Shown here: positions 11,633 to 23,320 of the stretch, in pieces
Layout: every line of letters begins with the position of its first letter
Numbering within the stretch: position 1 is the first letter of the stretch
DNA from: Phyto melanocephala
Lineage: Eukaryota > Arthropoda > Insecta > Diptera > Rhinophoridae
Direction of reading: 5' to 3'
Assembly: GCA_941918925.1 (NCBI GenBank)
Contig: OW799237.1
Location: 69,681,626 to 69,745,625 of the forward strand
Length of the DNA stretch: 64,000 nt
The notes under the pieces: generated by a model
What the model saw: only the letters and a program-made list of their open reading frames with translations
Database searches by the model: none
Told to the model about the DNA's origin: nothing
Translations under genes and position numbers: made by a program

Positions 11633-13064
11633 TTGATTGTGTTGTTTTATTTTTGACATTATTTCTTGCAATGTTTAAAATTCCTTCAAAAAGTTTTGCT
11701 TTACATTAGCATTATTGGGAATTCTTTCTATGTCTTTCAATTCAAAGTCATTAGAATAAATATTTTGCAGCAAAATATTTCTCGGGAAACTATCCCTAAA
11801 AAAACCCGCGATTACGAGATTGTAAATATTGAGGAATTAGCGGTAATTTCTGGGACGGAAAAACTCTAATGATGATAAATGTTTATGTATATACATACAT
11901 AAATACTATATACGTATGTATGTATGTAGTCTGGGTCATGTACTTACACATTTTTTTTAATCGCATTTAATATTAGGGGAGAGTTTTAATGACTTCCTTG
12001 ACTGAAAAGGAAAAGGTTAATTGACTTTGGATGATTTTTTTTTTAATTTTACACGTCTAATCTTATTACGAAAACATAGAGTGGGATGAGAGAAAGCCCT
12101 TAATCTAATTAGTGCTCACCAAGTAATTTTTATTAGTTCGAATAGAGATTCCCAAATATATAAAAATGTGTTCAGTAATTTTAATTAATTTTTTTTAAAT
12201 ACTTAAAAAAAATTTATTTTTTTTATTTTTTTTAAATTAAAACATAATTAATATTACAAATTATTCAAAATATTAAATAGAAAAATAGAAAATTAACCAA
12301 AAAGTTTTTTAAAAATAAACAAAAGATTTAGAGATATTTTTGCATATTTACATATTAATGAATTGATTTTTTTGAAATAAAAAACATAAATTATCGAAAA
12401 TGTTCTGAACATTTTTTAGGTAATAAATAATTTTTATTTAAAAATAATTTATAAAAAAGATTAAGAATCACTCACACAGAATGCAGCATAATTTCATGAA
12501 CTATACATTGTATAATAAAAGTTTAAATTTGGAAACTAACTTCTTATCGATTATCGATACTTATTGCATGAAGTTTGTTCTTTAAATGAATTTAATTTTT
12601 ATCGTAACGACAGAATTGTATAAAATAAATTTTGTTTTAATTTTTATTTAAGTTTTATTACAATGTAAACCAAATGGCCAAATAACATTGTTGCGCAATT
12701 CCTTACAAGCACATGGTGTTGGTTACTACTTATATACATATTGTACATATGCATTTGAGGTTAACAAAGATTATTTACATTCTCCCTCTTATTCCAATGG
12801 TGCCAACAACTGTGTGTACTTTCTATTTGTATTGTATATGAAAACACTACCAATGGTGGTCAATAAAACAATTGCCAAATTTTAAATATATAAACAATTA
12901 TAAACAAAATACATTTATAATATAACTAATAATGCACAGTGATTTCGATTGATAATAGAGCTAATTTAAGGATATTATACAAGCCGTAAAATTTTGATAA
13001 GATATAAAGAAGCAATTTGTAATAAAACTCACTTTGTACGAAATATTTAATGCTGTAAAAATTA
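11633..13064. other. AT-rich non-coding DNA
   Basis: No exon or terminal repeats recognised. Short CATA/TATG microsatellite runs lie near 11885-11930, and long A/T homopolymer runs near 12190-12300. Confidence 0.4.
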
Positions 13065-13784
13065 CACGTAAAGCAAAACCATGGTTACGACATGATCACG
13101 ACGGTCATATTATAGTTTCTATAACAATTTTTGGTTGTCGAAAACAAGTAATAGTTATTTTTGTTTCATTTCATCATATATTTTGTCACGATAATCAAGC
13201 ATTTGTTTGAATTGTATCATTTAATGTTTACATTTTGTAAAAATTTCAAAATGGTTATCATTTAAAAAAGTATTATGATTTAAAAAAATTAATTTGACAA
13301 AAATTACTTTATATTCAAAAGCATTAAAAATTAAAAATTATCATTAAATAATAGGTGAGACAACAGTATGATTAGAAAGCAATCAAACAATGATTTTCTT
13401 TAATAATAATTTGATTTCAACTGTTCTTCTTCTTGCTGAATAAATTTTTATTATTTTAAAAGTTTGACATGTCAAAAAAATTATCAAAATTTTGAAAAAT
13501 TAAAGAAAATTTAAAAATAAAAAAATATCGGTAAAAAAATTGCAATTAAACTGGTAAGTACAATCAATATGTGCATGTTACAGCAAAAGACAATAATTTG
13601 CCGTAAAAAAGCAAAGATTGTCGATTTCAATTGTAGTCATATATATGATTATTGAATGTTACTTTAATTAAACATAATAATGATAACTGGTAACCATTAT
13701 ATGTTTTACCGATAATCATGCAATTCAATCGTAGTATGTTGCTCTTCGATTATGGTAACCACAACCATATTTTTTCTTTGCGTG
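13065..13784. mobile_element. MITE with CACG...CGTG termini and TA target site
   Basis: The left end CACGTAAAGCAAAACCATGG and the right end, read inverted as CACGCAAAGAAAAAATATGG, form imperfect inverted repeats. TA flanks both ends (13063-13064 and 13785-13786). The interior repeats GGTTATC/GGTAACC-like words in both orientations. A TA duplication suggests a Tc1/mariner-type mobiliser, but there is no coding sequence. A short minus-strand DINE terminus (ACAGGTGAAGGGTATAC) follows at about 13795-13822. Confidence 0.6.
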
Positions 13785-13891
13785 TACAAATAGAATGACA
13801 AAGCTAACACAGGTGAAGGGTATACAAAATAAACTTAGCAGCTTATTTACAAAACAAATTATAAGCTCAACTCAACAAACGTAAAAAATAA

Positions 13892-14228
13892 TCTATATAT
13901 AAAATCGAAACGGTCCATGTATGCAATCGCACCACGTTAGAACGGTTGAAGCAATTTGGCTGCTTTTTTTATTCGATTGGAAATTTTCAGAAGATGGATT
14001 GTAAAAAAAAACTATGCAATGGTACTAGATTGGTTGTTAAAACGCTATTAAAGCAAAGATAATCATAGGAAAGTTTAAAGGTAAAGAAGTGCTTATTTCA
14101 AGCAATAAATTAAGCAAAGTTTTGTGTTATTTTTTCTTTGCACTGAAATTGTGTTTTAATTTTTAATTCTATAAGAAATACTAACCTTAAGTAAAAAGCT
14201 TCCGAGCAAAGCCAGTGCAGTCAGCTAG
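13892..14228 (+). mobile_element. Non-autonomous Helitron
   Basis: It begins TCTATATATAAAATCGAAAC after an A and ends GCCAGTGCAGTCAGCTAG before a T. These are the canonical Helitron features: 5' TC, 3' CTAG, insertion between A and T, no target duplication. At 337 bp it has no Rep/helicase coding. The same terminal style is seen at 21509 and 32119. Confidence 0.75.
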
Positions 14229-14400
14229 TACCAAATTTAAAATGAAGTCGCTTGATTATGTTACAAATGTAAAATTTTAGGTCTAAAATTTGTGGTACCA
14301 TGGGTATGTACATCTTTGTTATTTCGTTTGTAATTCTTGCAGTATTCATGTTCGACCCCATAAAGTATATATATATATATTATTTAAGAACTATGAATAA

Positions 14401-15544
14401 CACTGCTCAGCAGCAAAATGCTCCATTAAATAAAACTATGTGGACTATATGGATTTTGATGCGCTGAACTCAAATCCGTTGTCAGTTTTTTTCACATCAG
14501 ATCGGAATTTTTTTAATGGGCGTGGCAAATTTTCCCCAATAAATAAGTCAGGCACGTAGACATATTTCATCCTAACTCGAGCACTAGTCATCCGATTTTC
14601 AAAAATAAGATGTGCTACAAAATTTCATTTATGTTAGTCGAATTTTTTTTTCGTGCAAATTCGTAATATTTTCAATTTAAAAATGCAATTAAAAAAAATA
14701 TAAAGCAAATATTCAACATTTTGCACTTTTTTCTACTAGAGGTAAATAGTTGTCATTCAATGTTGCTGCAAGGCGCTTTAGTGCGCCCACTCTGACGTTG
14801 TTTGCTGCATTACTCATATTTGGTCAATATTGGGTACCTGCAGTGAATTGACAATAAAATCTATATTTATTTTTTTCCGATTTTTATGGTTTATGACTTT
14901 TTTTTATTTCTAAGTAGCTCTCAGAAAAAAGTTTAAATGTTTTTTTAATTTAATTTTTAAATTTTGCACGAAAAAAAAATTTTTTTTCTCCATTAATTTT
15001 TGAATAATTCAAAAACGATAAGAGATAGAGAAAAATTATGTTCGACTAAAATTAAAATAAGAGTGCCCCTGTGGACAAGTCAGTAAAGGACAAGTCAGTT
15101 GTTTGTGGGTTGCGGGTTCGATTCCCGCCGGAGATTCTGGAATTGTCTGCTTCTCTTTCTCTTCTATCCTAAATATTTCTATTCTTATTCTATTCTTCTC
15201 TCTATTAAGGCGTCACAATGGACCGTAATAGTCTCCGAGTGAAGGTGTGAGGGTAACTTTGCACCAGCCTTACCTACCTACCTACCTACCAAAATTAAAA
15301 TACAATTTTGTTATACATCTTCTGGTGTTTTATTTTTGAAAATCGGATGACTGGTTCTCGAGTTAGGAGGAAATAAGTCTGCGTACTTGACTAATTTTGG
15401 GGAAAAAATTTGCCACGCCCATAAAAAAAATCCCGATCTGGTGGAAAAAAACCGACAACGGATTTGAGTTCAGCGCATCAAAATCCATATATCCACATAT
15501 TTTTAATTAACGGAAAGACAAAAAATGATTTTTGTCGAGCAGTG
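14401..15544. mobile_element. CACTA-like foldback element with TAA target duplication
   Basis: It begins CACTGCTCAGCAGC and ends GTCGAGCAGTG. The two arms (about 14401-14645 and 15303-15544) are inverted copies of each other, sharing TATGGATTTTGATGCGCTGA, ACTCAAATCCGTTGTC and GGGCGTGGCAAATTTT. The 3-bp direct repeat TAA lies at 14398-14400 and 15545-15547. CACTG/CAGTG termini with a 3-bp duplication fit the CACTA (EnSpm) group; Chapaev-like families are the main alternative. There is no transposase, so it is non-autonomous. A SINE interrupts the right half at 15060. A related single arm lies at 9255-9514. Confidence 0.65.
15060..15290 (+). mobile_element. tRNA-related SINE with (CTAC)n tail and perfect target duplication
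   Basis: An exact RNA polymerase III B box, GGTTCGATTCC, lies at 15115-15125, preceded by an A-box-like segment (TGGACAAGTCAG). A non-tRNA body (TAAGGCGTCACAATGGACC; GGGTAACTTTGCACCAGCC) and a TTACCTACCTACCTACCTAC tail follow. The copy is flanked by a perfect 12-bp direct repeat, AAAATTAAAATA, at 15048-15059 and 15291-15302. This is the hallmark of target-primed retrotransposition. It is 231 bp with no coding sequence and must depend on a LINE. A second copy lies at 40281-40519. Confidence 0.85.
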
Positions 15545-16395
15545 TAATGTCCGTCTGTCCATCCTAACTTTTAAAAGCCCTCAGATATTGCATAGATCTG
15601 TATAAGATTACAAATCTTTTGGAAATACTCAGGAATGAAATCCAGCATCATCGCCTCATAATTTTCTACCACAAATATAAACATTTTTAGCCGTAGGATA
15701 ATTTATAGACACGTTTGTAACTATTGATAGACACGATATTCAGCTAGTTCTATTCGTAAAAAATCTTTGACAAATCGGCCACTAAATTTATAGACAAAAA
15801 TTATTTGAAAATAACATTTTTTGGTTATTAAAAGTTTCTCAAGCTCCTACATAATTTTTGGACCCGAGAAACACTAACAAATCGGTTTGAAATCAACTGA
15901 GAGCACCAGAATACAACAGCTTCGGTTTTTTTCCTAAAATTTTCAAATAAAAATCAAATTTCTTGACAACAAAAAGGAGCGATATGGGTGTATCAAAAAA
16001 GGGCTTGACTATGATGGCTGCCACCACAAGATGGCGTGCAATAAATTTATATATTGGCCAAATCTAGTAATTAAAAATTTTAAACTTCATCCCCCCTTAA
16101 TACTCGTATTAAACGAAATGTCTTGAATAGTAGAATACAGTAAACTATAAAAAAGATAAATTCAAGATGGCGTCCTAAATAAATGGTGGATAAATGGGTC
16201 AAATATAGCCATTACGATTTTGTCCCCTTCAAGCCCCAAAATATTGGTATCAAATAAAATGGCTTGACCACTAATATACAGTTAATAATAAACATTTGTA
16301 AAATCAAAGATGGCGTTCGAAACAAAACGACAGGTAATTTTTTTTCTTAACCCCATCAATATGGGTATCAAATGAACGATTTTAACATCAACATT

Positions 16396-17755
16396 TAATT
16401 TAAAAACTACTATTTATGTTACAATTTAATGTAATTAGAAAATGGGAAGCATAGTATTTCTTTTCATACTTCTCATTCATATCTATCCGATCACATTTTT
16501 TTCATCTTCATATTCTCACATCTTTTGCCCGTATTGACAACATAGAGTACTGATGATGAAATCGTGGTTAATTTCTAACATGCATTCCATTTGGCTATAA
16601 TCAGAATAAGTTTCAAATATTCTTAAATGTTTACAATTTATTTTAAAAATATTTTACAAAGTTTAATAATTAATGAAAATGAAGTTAAGGCGGAAAAATT
16701 ATTTACAATAAGTTTGTGTTATTTTTCTTGTATTTTTATCATATAAATTTTAAACTACTGAAGTGAAATACAACGTTTATTCCAAAAATAATAATATCTG
16801 TATTTGAATATATTGGTATTTGTATTCAAAATGATTGGCAACTCTGAAAACTGTATAACAGTTGCTAGTTAAGTAGGCGCAATACGCATGAGAACAACCC
16901 ATTTTCGTCGTTAACAATATTTTAAAAACAATTAGATTTTCACTGACACATTTCGAAAATTCCTTAAAAATAAAGACGGAATATTGATTGAACTTCGATG
17001 ACTGTGAAGAGATTAATTTAAAAATGCCGAGATACTGGATCCATTCTAAAGCATTAGTACTCCAAAAGTCTAGCCGTTCAAATGATAAAGTTTATTAGAA
17101 TGTTCGTCCAGAAACATCAACTCTCTATAGCGTATAGTCGACTAAAAACCTACGTCTTCGTACGTACAAAGTTTATTTGACACAAGAACTAAAGATTTTT
17201 GGTTATGTACAGCAAAAAGGGTTCGCTAAATATCCACAAGTGGATAATAATATTTTGAGCAAAGTAATACTGAGCTATGAAGCAAATTTTTACCTAATTT
17301 CAAATCCTTGAAATTCCCCTATTTAAGGTTCAAAGAATTTTTATTCACTATAAAACAACAAATTCATCCTCAATGTGTTATCATGTTAGTTGCGAATATT
17401 AGATTCCTTGAAAATTTGTAAATTTGCTTCAAATTATTCGTTACTAGCGAATACTTTATCCTAACTTTTTTCTTTTTACAAAATACCTATTGAAGTTGTA
17501 AGTTTTGTTTCTCTATTGCCGTAAATTTTTTTTATCTACAACCCACTGTGATTGTTAAATGTTTAATTACATCGTGTGTGCGTGTATGTTTTGTTCAGTA
17601 TACTAAAAATCAATTATTATCGTATACATAGTAAATATGTAAAAACAATTGTAACAACAATATTTTTCTAAAATCTTTTGCATGACAACAGACTGACATG
17701 GGCTTATTGTATGCATGTGTTGGTTTAGTGAGCACGTTACATCACGCCTAAAAGA
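16396..17755. other. No gene seen
   Basis: AT-rich non-coding DNA without recognisable exon or element termini, upstream of the first NKAIN exon in the window. Confidence 0.4.
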
Positions 17756-18148
17756 CAATGGGCCAATTCAAAGTAGACTCTCATATTGTACTATGTCATA
17801 TAATTCATATTAATATGACTAGTGACTTTGAACACCTTTCGTTAACAAATTATGTATTTAATACAAGAAAGAAGACAAAGAGATGACGCTGTTAATAATT
17901 GTATGTATACAGGAGAGAAGAAAATAGAAAATATTCTCTCTGAGAGGTGAGAAGCGAAGAAATTCTCTCTGAGAGACAGTATGGTTAAAAGTATAACATA
18001 AACAATTTCTTATACATAGGAAACAAATGTGTAAAGTCTTATTATTTTCTTTGTATGGAAATTACTAACAAAAATTTTATGCGTGCATAAAATAATATGA
18101 AATAGTACAAATATGACTGATATGCAACCACTTTGAATTGGCCCATTG
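17756..18148. mobile_element. MITE with CAATGGGCCAATTC termini
   Basis: The left end CAATGGGCCAATTCAAAGT and the right end, inverted, CAATGGGCCAATTCAAAGT are identical over 19 bp. Further inward, similarity continues more loosely (TTGTACTATGTCATAT against TTGTACTATTTCATAT). It is 393 bp and non-coding. The interior contains a direct repeat of ATTCTCTCTGAGAG. No target duplication was found, so the superfamily is open. Confidence 0.7.
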
Positions 18149-19895
18149 TTTTTTGTGATTGCCTTATTACAGTCAGATGCAAACATGTGCACGTGAGTTG
18201 CCGTGTGCACGTTTGTATGTGTGTCAGTTATAACAAATACACAAACACTTCCACAAATTTAAACTTTTATGCAAATCGTTCTAATTTTATTAGTATTTAT
18301 TTGTTTTATATAAAAATTTTCGATTTTATTTTTGGCGAAAATCTACAACAACTAAATGACTTATTTGTACAAAAGCTACAACAAAAACCATAGATTTGTT
18401 TTCATTTGAAATAAATGGAATAAACTTCGTCTTTGTTGTATGTGCGTGAAAGTGTTTGTGTCGTTGCAAAATTGAGTGTGAGTTTTTGCATTCGTTTGTT
18501 CGAAAATTAAGTTGAACGCTTGCCTGCACTTCTGGCATAAATTAATTTAAAAGGCTCTTGGTTTAGTTCAATTTAGTGCATGTTTGTAGTTTGGCTTTAG
18601 TTGTTTGTTTGTAGTTTTTCATTTTTTTTTTTTTTTGACAAAAGGTGTTTTTTTCCCTAATTCTATTTAATATAAGCGAAGTTTAAATAGACGTTTATTT
18701 GTAGAATATTTAAAAAAAAGTCATGTAAATAATGGTATAATCAGAATCGATTGAAAGTAAAAATGAAAGGATTGTTGATTTGCCAGTAAAGTGCATCAAA
18801 GTGTGGAAGTATGTTTGCAATAATATTCATCGATAAGGATGGCAACAAAAGTGTAGATTTAAACTAGTATTTTTGTACAAAATTTATGATTCATCAATTT
18901 TATTTATTTATTTTGTATTACAAACTTAAATTCATGTGCAGACTAATATTGCTCATGCTACCTGTAGTGCAAAATACATTATAGTTGAGGTGAGATCGTG
19001 AGAAATTTTTGAATCACTTTTAAAATAATCTCACATAAAAGATGTTTTTGTTTTTAAGAAACTTTTGAATTTAGGAAATTTTTGATAATTTTTGTTTGTT
19101 TAATTATAAGTTTATATTTATTTCAGTTTTTTTAGTTTTTAAAATACAATAATTTTTAAAACAAAATTTTTTATAAAAATATTTTAGTTTATAAATGAAA
19201 GAGACTAATTATTGGCTTTCAGTTGAGCTATGCTTACAACGGCTTCTAACTGAAATATAAGTATGTCGGTCACACTTTCAACTATGGGTCTTAATTAGTT
19301 CTTCATATTATAAGTCATGATGCTTTTAGTACCATCTTAATAAAATGAGTTCAAAATGAAAGCTTAGAAAATATCTGTCTGTCTTTCTTTTCTTTTTTTT
19401 TTTAATTCATTAATTTTTGATCATTAACTTTTTTTTTATTTTACTGAATATTTTTCTAATACAAATTTATTTTTTTATAAAAATCAAGATGTTTCAAAAA
19501 TAAGAGAGAATATTAATACGAAGGTTAAAAAGAAAAATTAAGATATAGATATAATGATTCCCGTATTCTGTTAGCGTTAAATTGTAAGTTAAGTATGTCC
19601 AGTATCCAAAGTATATGCGGTGCCATAAGAATCACATCAAAAATGGCTGATGAGAATATACGTTAAATTTTGCCGATTAAGGTACAGGTCAATATATTAA
19701 TAATAATAATAAAATCAGATACCAAAGAATAACCGATATCTTACCGATGTAAAATATCACAGAGGTAATATGTAACAAAATCTCCACCGAATAAAGAAAT
19801 AAATATCCTAATGAACGAAAAGGTAGAATCTCGGAATGTCCTGCAACGCTAAAGTAAATTGTGAACGCCTAGATGTAATATGAATATGAAGCCAT
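18149..19895. other. No gene confirmed
   Basis: Open frames on both strands around 18130-18540 are short and lack conserved motifs. I looked here for the missing first NKAIN exon (Cys-rich start followed by a first membrane segment) and did not find it. Poly-T runs are present. Confidence 0.4.
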
Positions 19896-20490
19896 CATAA
19901 TTGGAAACGAAAAAACCGACAAATTATCCAAAATGGGATCAATTTTAAATACTATCGGCTTGAAAAATGCTAAACCCTTTCAAAGGTTCAAAAATACACT
20001 TAAAATTTTAACGATGGAGGAATACGTCAGAAAATAGTTAAACACTGATGTTGGTAAGGTGGCGAACATACTATGGAGTAACTCAAATCTGAATAAATCG
20101 AAGGAGATTCTGAAATTAAGTAGACCAACAATTAGGAGATTAACTAGCGTAACAACAGGTCATACGGAGATGAGAACTCTTCTAGCTCGCATGTAGAGCA
20201 TAAGAGGTTGAGGATAACACTTTGTTACATTAACTTATCAATGTTCTGAATTTGGGCATATTAGACGTGACAATTTAACGTGAACACTATGCCGTACTTG
20301 GAATATCTTAGGAATTCGAATTGGAAATCCCTTAGTAATTATATTAAAGGGACTGGGTTCTTGAACTGGCCAATATATTATCGGGATTGCGATAATAATT
20401 TTTCTATTAAGGGAATTTTGTTACTTTTACCTTTTCAATCTTACGTAATCTTAATGAAGTATGTAGTAGATTCAAATCAAATACATTAAA
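19896..20490 (+). pseudogene. LINE fragment: RNase H end plus C-terminal tail
   Basis: Broken frames read GNEKTDKLSKMGSILNTIGL, then KILTMEEYVRK and, after a stop, LNTDVGKVANILWSNSNLNK and LTSVTTGHTEMRTLLARM. After more breaks comes LEYLRNSNWKSLSNYIK. This is the RNase H end, the 'TGH' segment and the tail of a LINE ORF2, colinear with 9787-10416 but of a different lineage and more decayed. The same tail occurs inverted at 8112-8410. No reverse transcriptase is visible. Confidence 0.75.
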
Positions 20491-20666
20491 ACAATAAGGA
20501 GTGCTGATGATGAAACTTAAGCTGATTTCGAAAATATATTTCAGTCGGCTATAATCACATTAATTTTTCGATATTCTCAAAACATGAAATTTAAGTTAAT
20601 TGTTTAAGAAGCATAAAAAGTAACGTATTTACCTAAAACCAAAATATTATTTACATGAGAGTTTAT

Positions 20667-21038
20667 CATACATGGGCATACTGCATTACTTTTTTACTGC
20701 AGCAAGCGTTTCAGTAATCAGTAAATGCTTACTGGTAATGAAAATTATATTTCATTTTTACTGATTACTGAAAAAAAAATTCAGTATTCAGTAAATTTTA
20801 CTGAATACTGAAAAAAAAAATCAATAATCAGTAAAGTTTACTGAATACTGAAAAAATTTCAGTAATCAGTAAAATTTACTGAATACTGAAATTTTTTTTC
20901 AGTAATCAGTAAAATTTACTGAATACTGATTTTTTTTTCAGTAATCAGTAAAAATATACTGGTAATGAAATTTCAAGTTTAGTACCAGTAAAAAAAAAAT
21001 ACTGAAGAAGTACTGGTACTGCAAAGTGCCCATGTATG
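20667..21038. mobile_element. hAT-like MITE built of tandem palindromic units
   Basis: Perfect 12-bp inverted ends (CATACATGGGCA / TGCCCATGTATG) are flanked by a perfect 8-bp target duplication, GAGTTTAT, at 20659-20666 and 21039-21046. An 8-bp duplication is typical of the hAT superfamily. The interior is a chain of about five near-palindromic units of roughly 50 bp, each of the form CAGTAATCAGTAAA followed by TTTACTGAATACTG, separated by A or T runs. It is 372 bp and non-coding. The intact duplication suggests a fairly recent insertion, about 1.2 kb upstream of NKAIN exon 2. Confidence 0.8.
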
Positions 21039-21508
21039 GAGTTTATAAATTTCCTTAATTCAAATTAATTCGAACATTTTTTTAAATAAAATTTTTATGA
21101 AAAAACTTTGTGCAATTAATAAAACTAAAACTAATATTTCTAATGCATTTACGTAACCAGCTACGATTTTGTCGTCAGCACCCTTTAATCGGTGTTTAAG
21201 TGTTGAATGTAAATTTCATCATTTAAATCCCAGGTTTTAAATAAAACTTACCAACATCAATACTTTTTCTACGTTCGTAATTATCTTTCATATTATCTCC
21301 AGTTTTGTCCCGCTCTAGCCATGCGATAAGAGTGCAGATGATGAAAATTAAAAATTTGTTTTGAAATATTAAATAAAAATATTTTTGAAATGTAACTATT
21401 AGTAGTTATGATTTCTTTAATCGCCTAAAATTACATTCCATAAATAATCCATTATTTTCCCATAAATTTATCAATAAAGCAAATCCATCAAATAAATGAT
21501 TCTTTTTA

Positions 21509-22061
21509 TCTTATATATATATAAAAGTGAAACTCTGTGTGTGTGTGTGTTAGCTATAGACTCCGAAACTGTAAAACCGATCAGACTCAAACTTTGGCAA
21601 GTTGTTGTACACATTCCAGGGATGGTAAAAAGTGGGCGGGGCCACGCCCATAAAAATTAGTTATAATTTTTAGCTACTTGCACTTGCCCGATTTTCCTGA
21701 AACTTTGCACACATATTGAGCTGTCATGACTTTACAATTTCGTGATTAAAAAAGTGGGCAGTGCCACGCCCATAAAAAAAAAGTTATTATTTTTAGCTAC
21801 TTGAACTTTACCGATTTTTCTGAAACTTTGCACACACATATTGAGATCTCATGATTATACAATTTCGTGATTAGAAAAGTGGGTAGTGCCACGCCCATAA
21901 GAAATAAGTTATGATTTTTAGCTACTTGCACTAGATCGATTTTTCTGAAACTTTGCACACACATATTGAGCTGTCATGACTTTATAATTTCGTGATAAGA
22001 AAAGTGGGCGGGGCATTTTTATTTATTAAGGGGCGTAGCAACGCGCGCCGGGCTTTTATAG
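21509..22061 (+). mobile_element. Non-autonomous Helitron with internal tandem repeats
   Basis: It begins TCTTATATATATATAAAAGT after an A. It ends in a GC-rich 3' block (GCAACGCGCGCCGGGC) and TTTTATAG before T; the last four bases are ATAG, not CTAG, presumably by mutation. Inside are about three tandem units of roughly 125 bp, each with GAAACTTTGCACAC, TTTCGTGAT and CCACGCCCATAA. The first is preceded by a (GT)n run. It ends 166 bp upstream of NKAIN exon 2. Confidence 0.65.
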
Positions 22062-22227
22062 TTTATTTATAAATATCACCTAAATAGAACTTAAAAACTA
22101 AGTTATTTACATGAAACTTTTTAATTTCCTGTTTAAATGTACATAAATGTCTCTTATTACTTTTAAATCATTGTTTATGGTTTTATTGTAAATAATTCGT
22201 TCTTCCTTTTTGTTTGTTCATTTCCAG

Positions 22228-22365
22228 ATAACTATAATCGAACGCCAGGTATTCGATTTTCTTGGATACATGTGGGCGCCAATATTTGTTAATTTTTTTC
22301 ACATTCTATTTGTAATATTTGGATTCTATGGAGCATATCATTTTAGAATAAAATATATAATAACG
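22228..22365 (+). CDS. NKAIN: NKAIN, first constant coding exon in the window (membrane segment 2)
   Basis: NKAIN proteins are small four-pass plasma-membrane proteins that bind the Na,K-ATPase beta subunit. This exon encodes 46 complete codons, starting ITIIERQVFDFLGYMWAP and continuing with the hydrophobic segment APIFVNFFHILFVIFGFYGA, then RIKYIIT. The family signature 'RQ-FDFLGY-WAP' is unmistakable and matches the second coding exon of vertebrate and fly NKAIN. The exon is bounded by a good acceptor (tttccag) and donor (gtaagt), both in phase 0. The preceding exon, which should encode about 20 residues including the first membrane segment, was not found and is probably upstream of the window. 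A Helitron ends 166 bp before the acceptor, so the upstream intron edge is transposon-derived. Codon use and reading frame look intact. Confidence 0.93.
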
Positions 22366-22879
22366 GTAAGTACTTATTTCTTCATTTGACTTGAATATAA
22401 CTTTTTGTTGTTCTTGAATGTAAATAAATATTTCTTATCACAAAGTTTGTACGTGTAGTAAACAACACTTTGTTTATGTACATTATACATTGTTTTAATA
22501 TTTAGTGTAACTGCAAAATAAAAACAAATAACAGTTTTTGACATTAGGGCTATTCAGAGAGAAGTGTAACTGGCATAGCAGTTACATTTAACTATTGTAA
22601 CAACCGAAAAAGTCTACATCAGTTTAAAATATATAACATTTTGGTGACAAATACAGCAGACTCCGAAGGGACTATTAAAATGTGTCCGTATAAGAAGGTT
22701 GTCCGGTCAGGCGATAGTTGCAATGTAAATTAGTGAAATTTATCTAAGATGACTAGTTTTTATAGTTTCAGAGTTATAGTTTATATCGTGTGCATTTGCA
22801 CATAAAATTAATTGTAAATGAAATAAAAACTTTTCAGAACATTTTTTTAAATAGTTTTTATTATAATAGAAAGATCCGT

Positions 22880-23320
22880 GACAATTATGTGTAAAACAAA
22901 ATTTCAGTAAAATGCTCCTTACGGCTTCGGCGACATCATTCTATTCGATGGTCTATATTTTCAATGATAATGTTGATGTTCAATTGTTGGACACGACGAC
23001 GAGTAGAGGTTAATGGCAGAAGACCACTCTATCGCGAATAACAGCAATGTTTTCCTCAGAATGAACTGGACGAGCATGCAAAAATGTTTTTACATTTCCT
23101 ACAGACCTGGTTTGCTGAAAATTGCCTAATTTGCACAATTCTCCTGATTGTGGGCACATTTAGTCGATTAAAAAGTGCATAAAATGCATTTTTAGTTTAA
23201 TTCCCATTTTCGTAAAAGAGTGAAACAATTTTAACGCGCTGCTTTATTGTGTACCTCTTCATGGTTGAAGTTCTCAAACACTGAAACTAAGAAATTTAAA
23301 ATTAAGTTGGGCAAAAAACT
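22880..23320 (-). mobile_element. Internally deleted mariner derivative
   Basis: It matches the copies at 37282 and 58827: TTTTCAATGATAATGTTGATG, TCAATTGTTGGACACGACG, CCTACAGACCTGGTTTGCTG, TCTCCTGATTGTGGGCAC and AACGCGCTGCTTTATTGTG. The minus strand retains fragments of the N-terminal helix-turn-helix region. Terminal repeats are not readable, so ends are approximate. It lies in the intron between the exons at 22228 and 24972. Confidence 0.6.

Larger units (their letters stand above)
14294..16395 (+). mobile_element. DINE-like element, subfamily D, hosting nested insertions
   Basis: It contains TTCGACCCCATAAAGTATAT at 14351, and the continuation TAATGTCCGTCTGTCC resumes at 15545 after a CACTA-like insertion (14401-15544). 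The downstream body (caagatggcg, gggtatcaaatg blocks) matches 10535-11632. Both terminal signatures are degraded, so the end points are approximate. Confidence 0.6.

Noticed and set aside
15060..15290. Genuine tRNA gene
   Set aside because: The B box is exact, but no complete cloverleaf or acceptor stem can be formed; the CTAC tail and target duplication show a SINE.
18130..18540. Candidate location for the missing first NKAIN exon
   Set aside because: No start with a Cys-rich cap followed by a hydrophobic segment and a phase-0 donor could be found; the stretch overlaps a MITE end.
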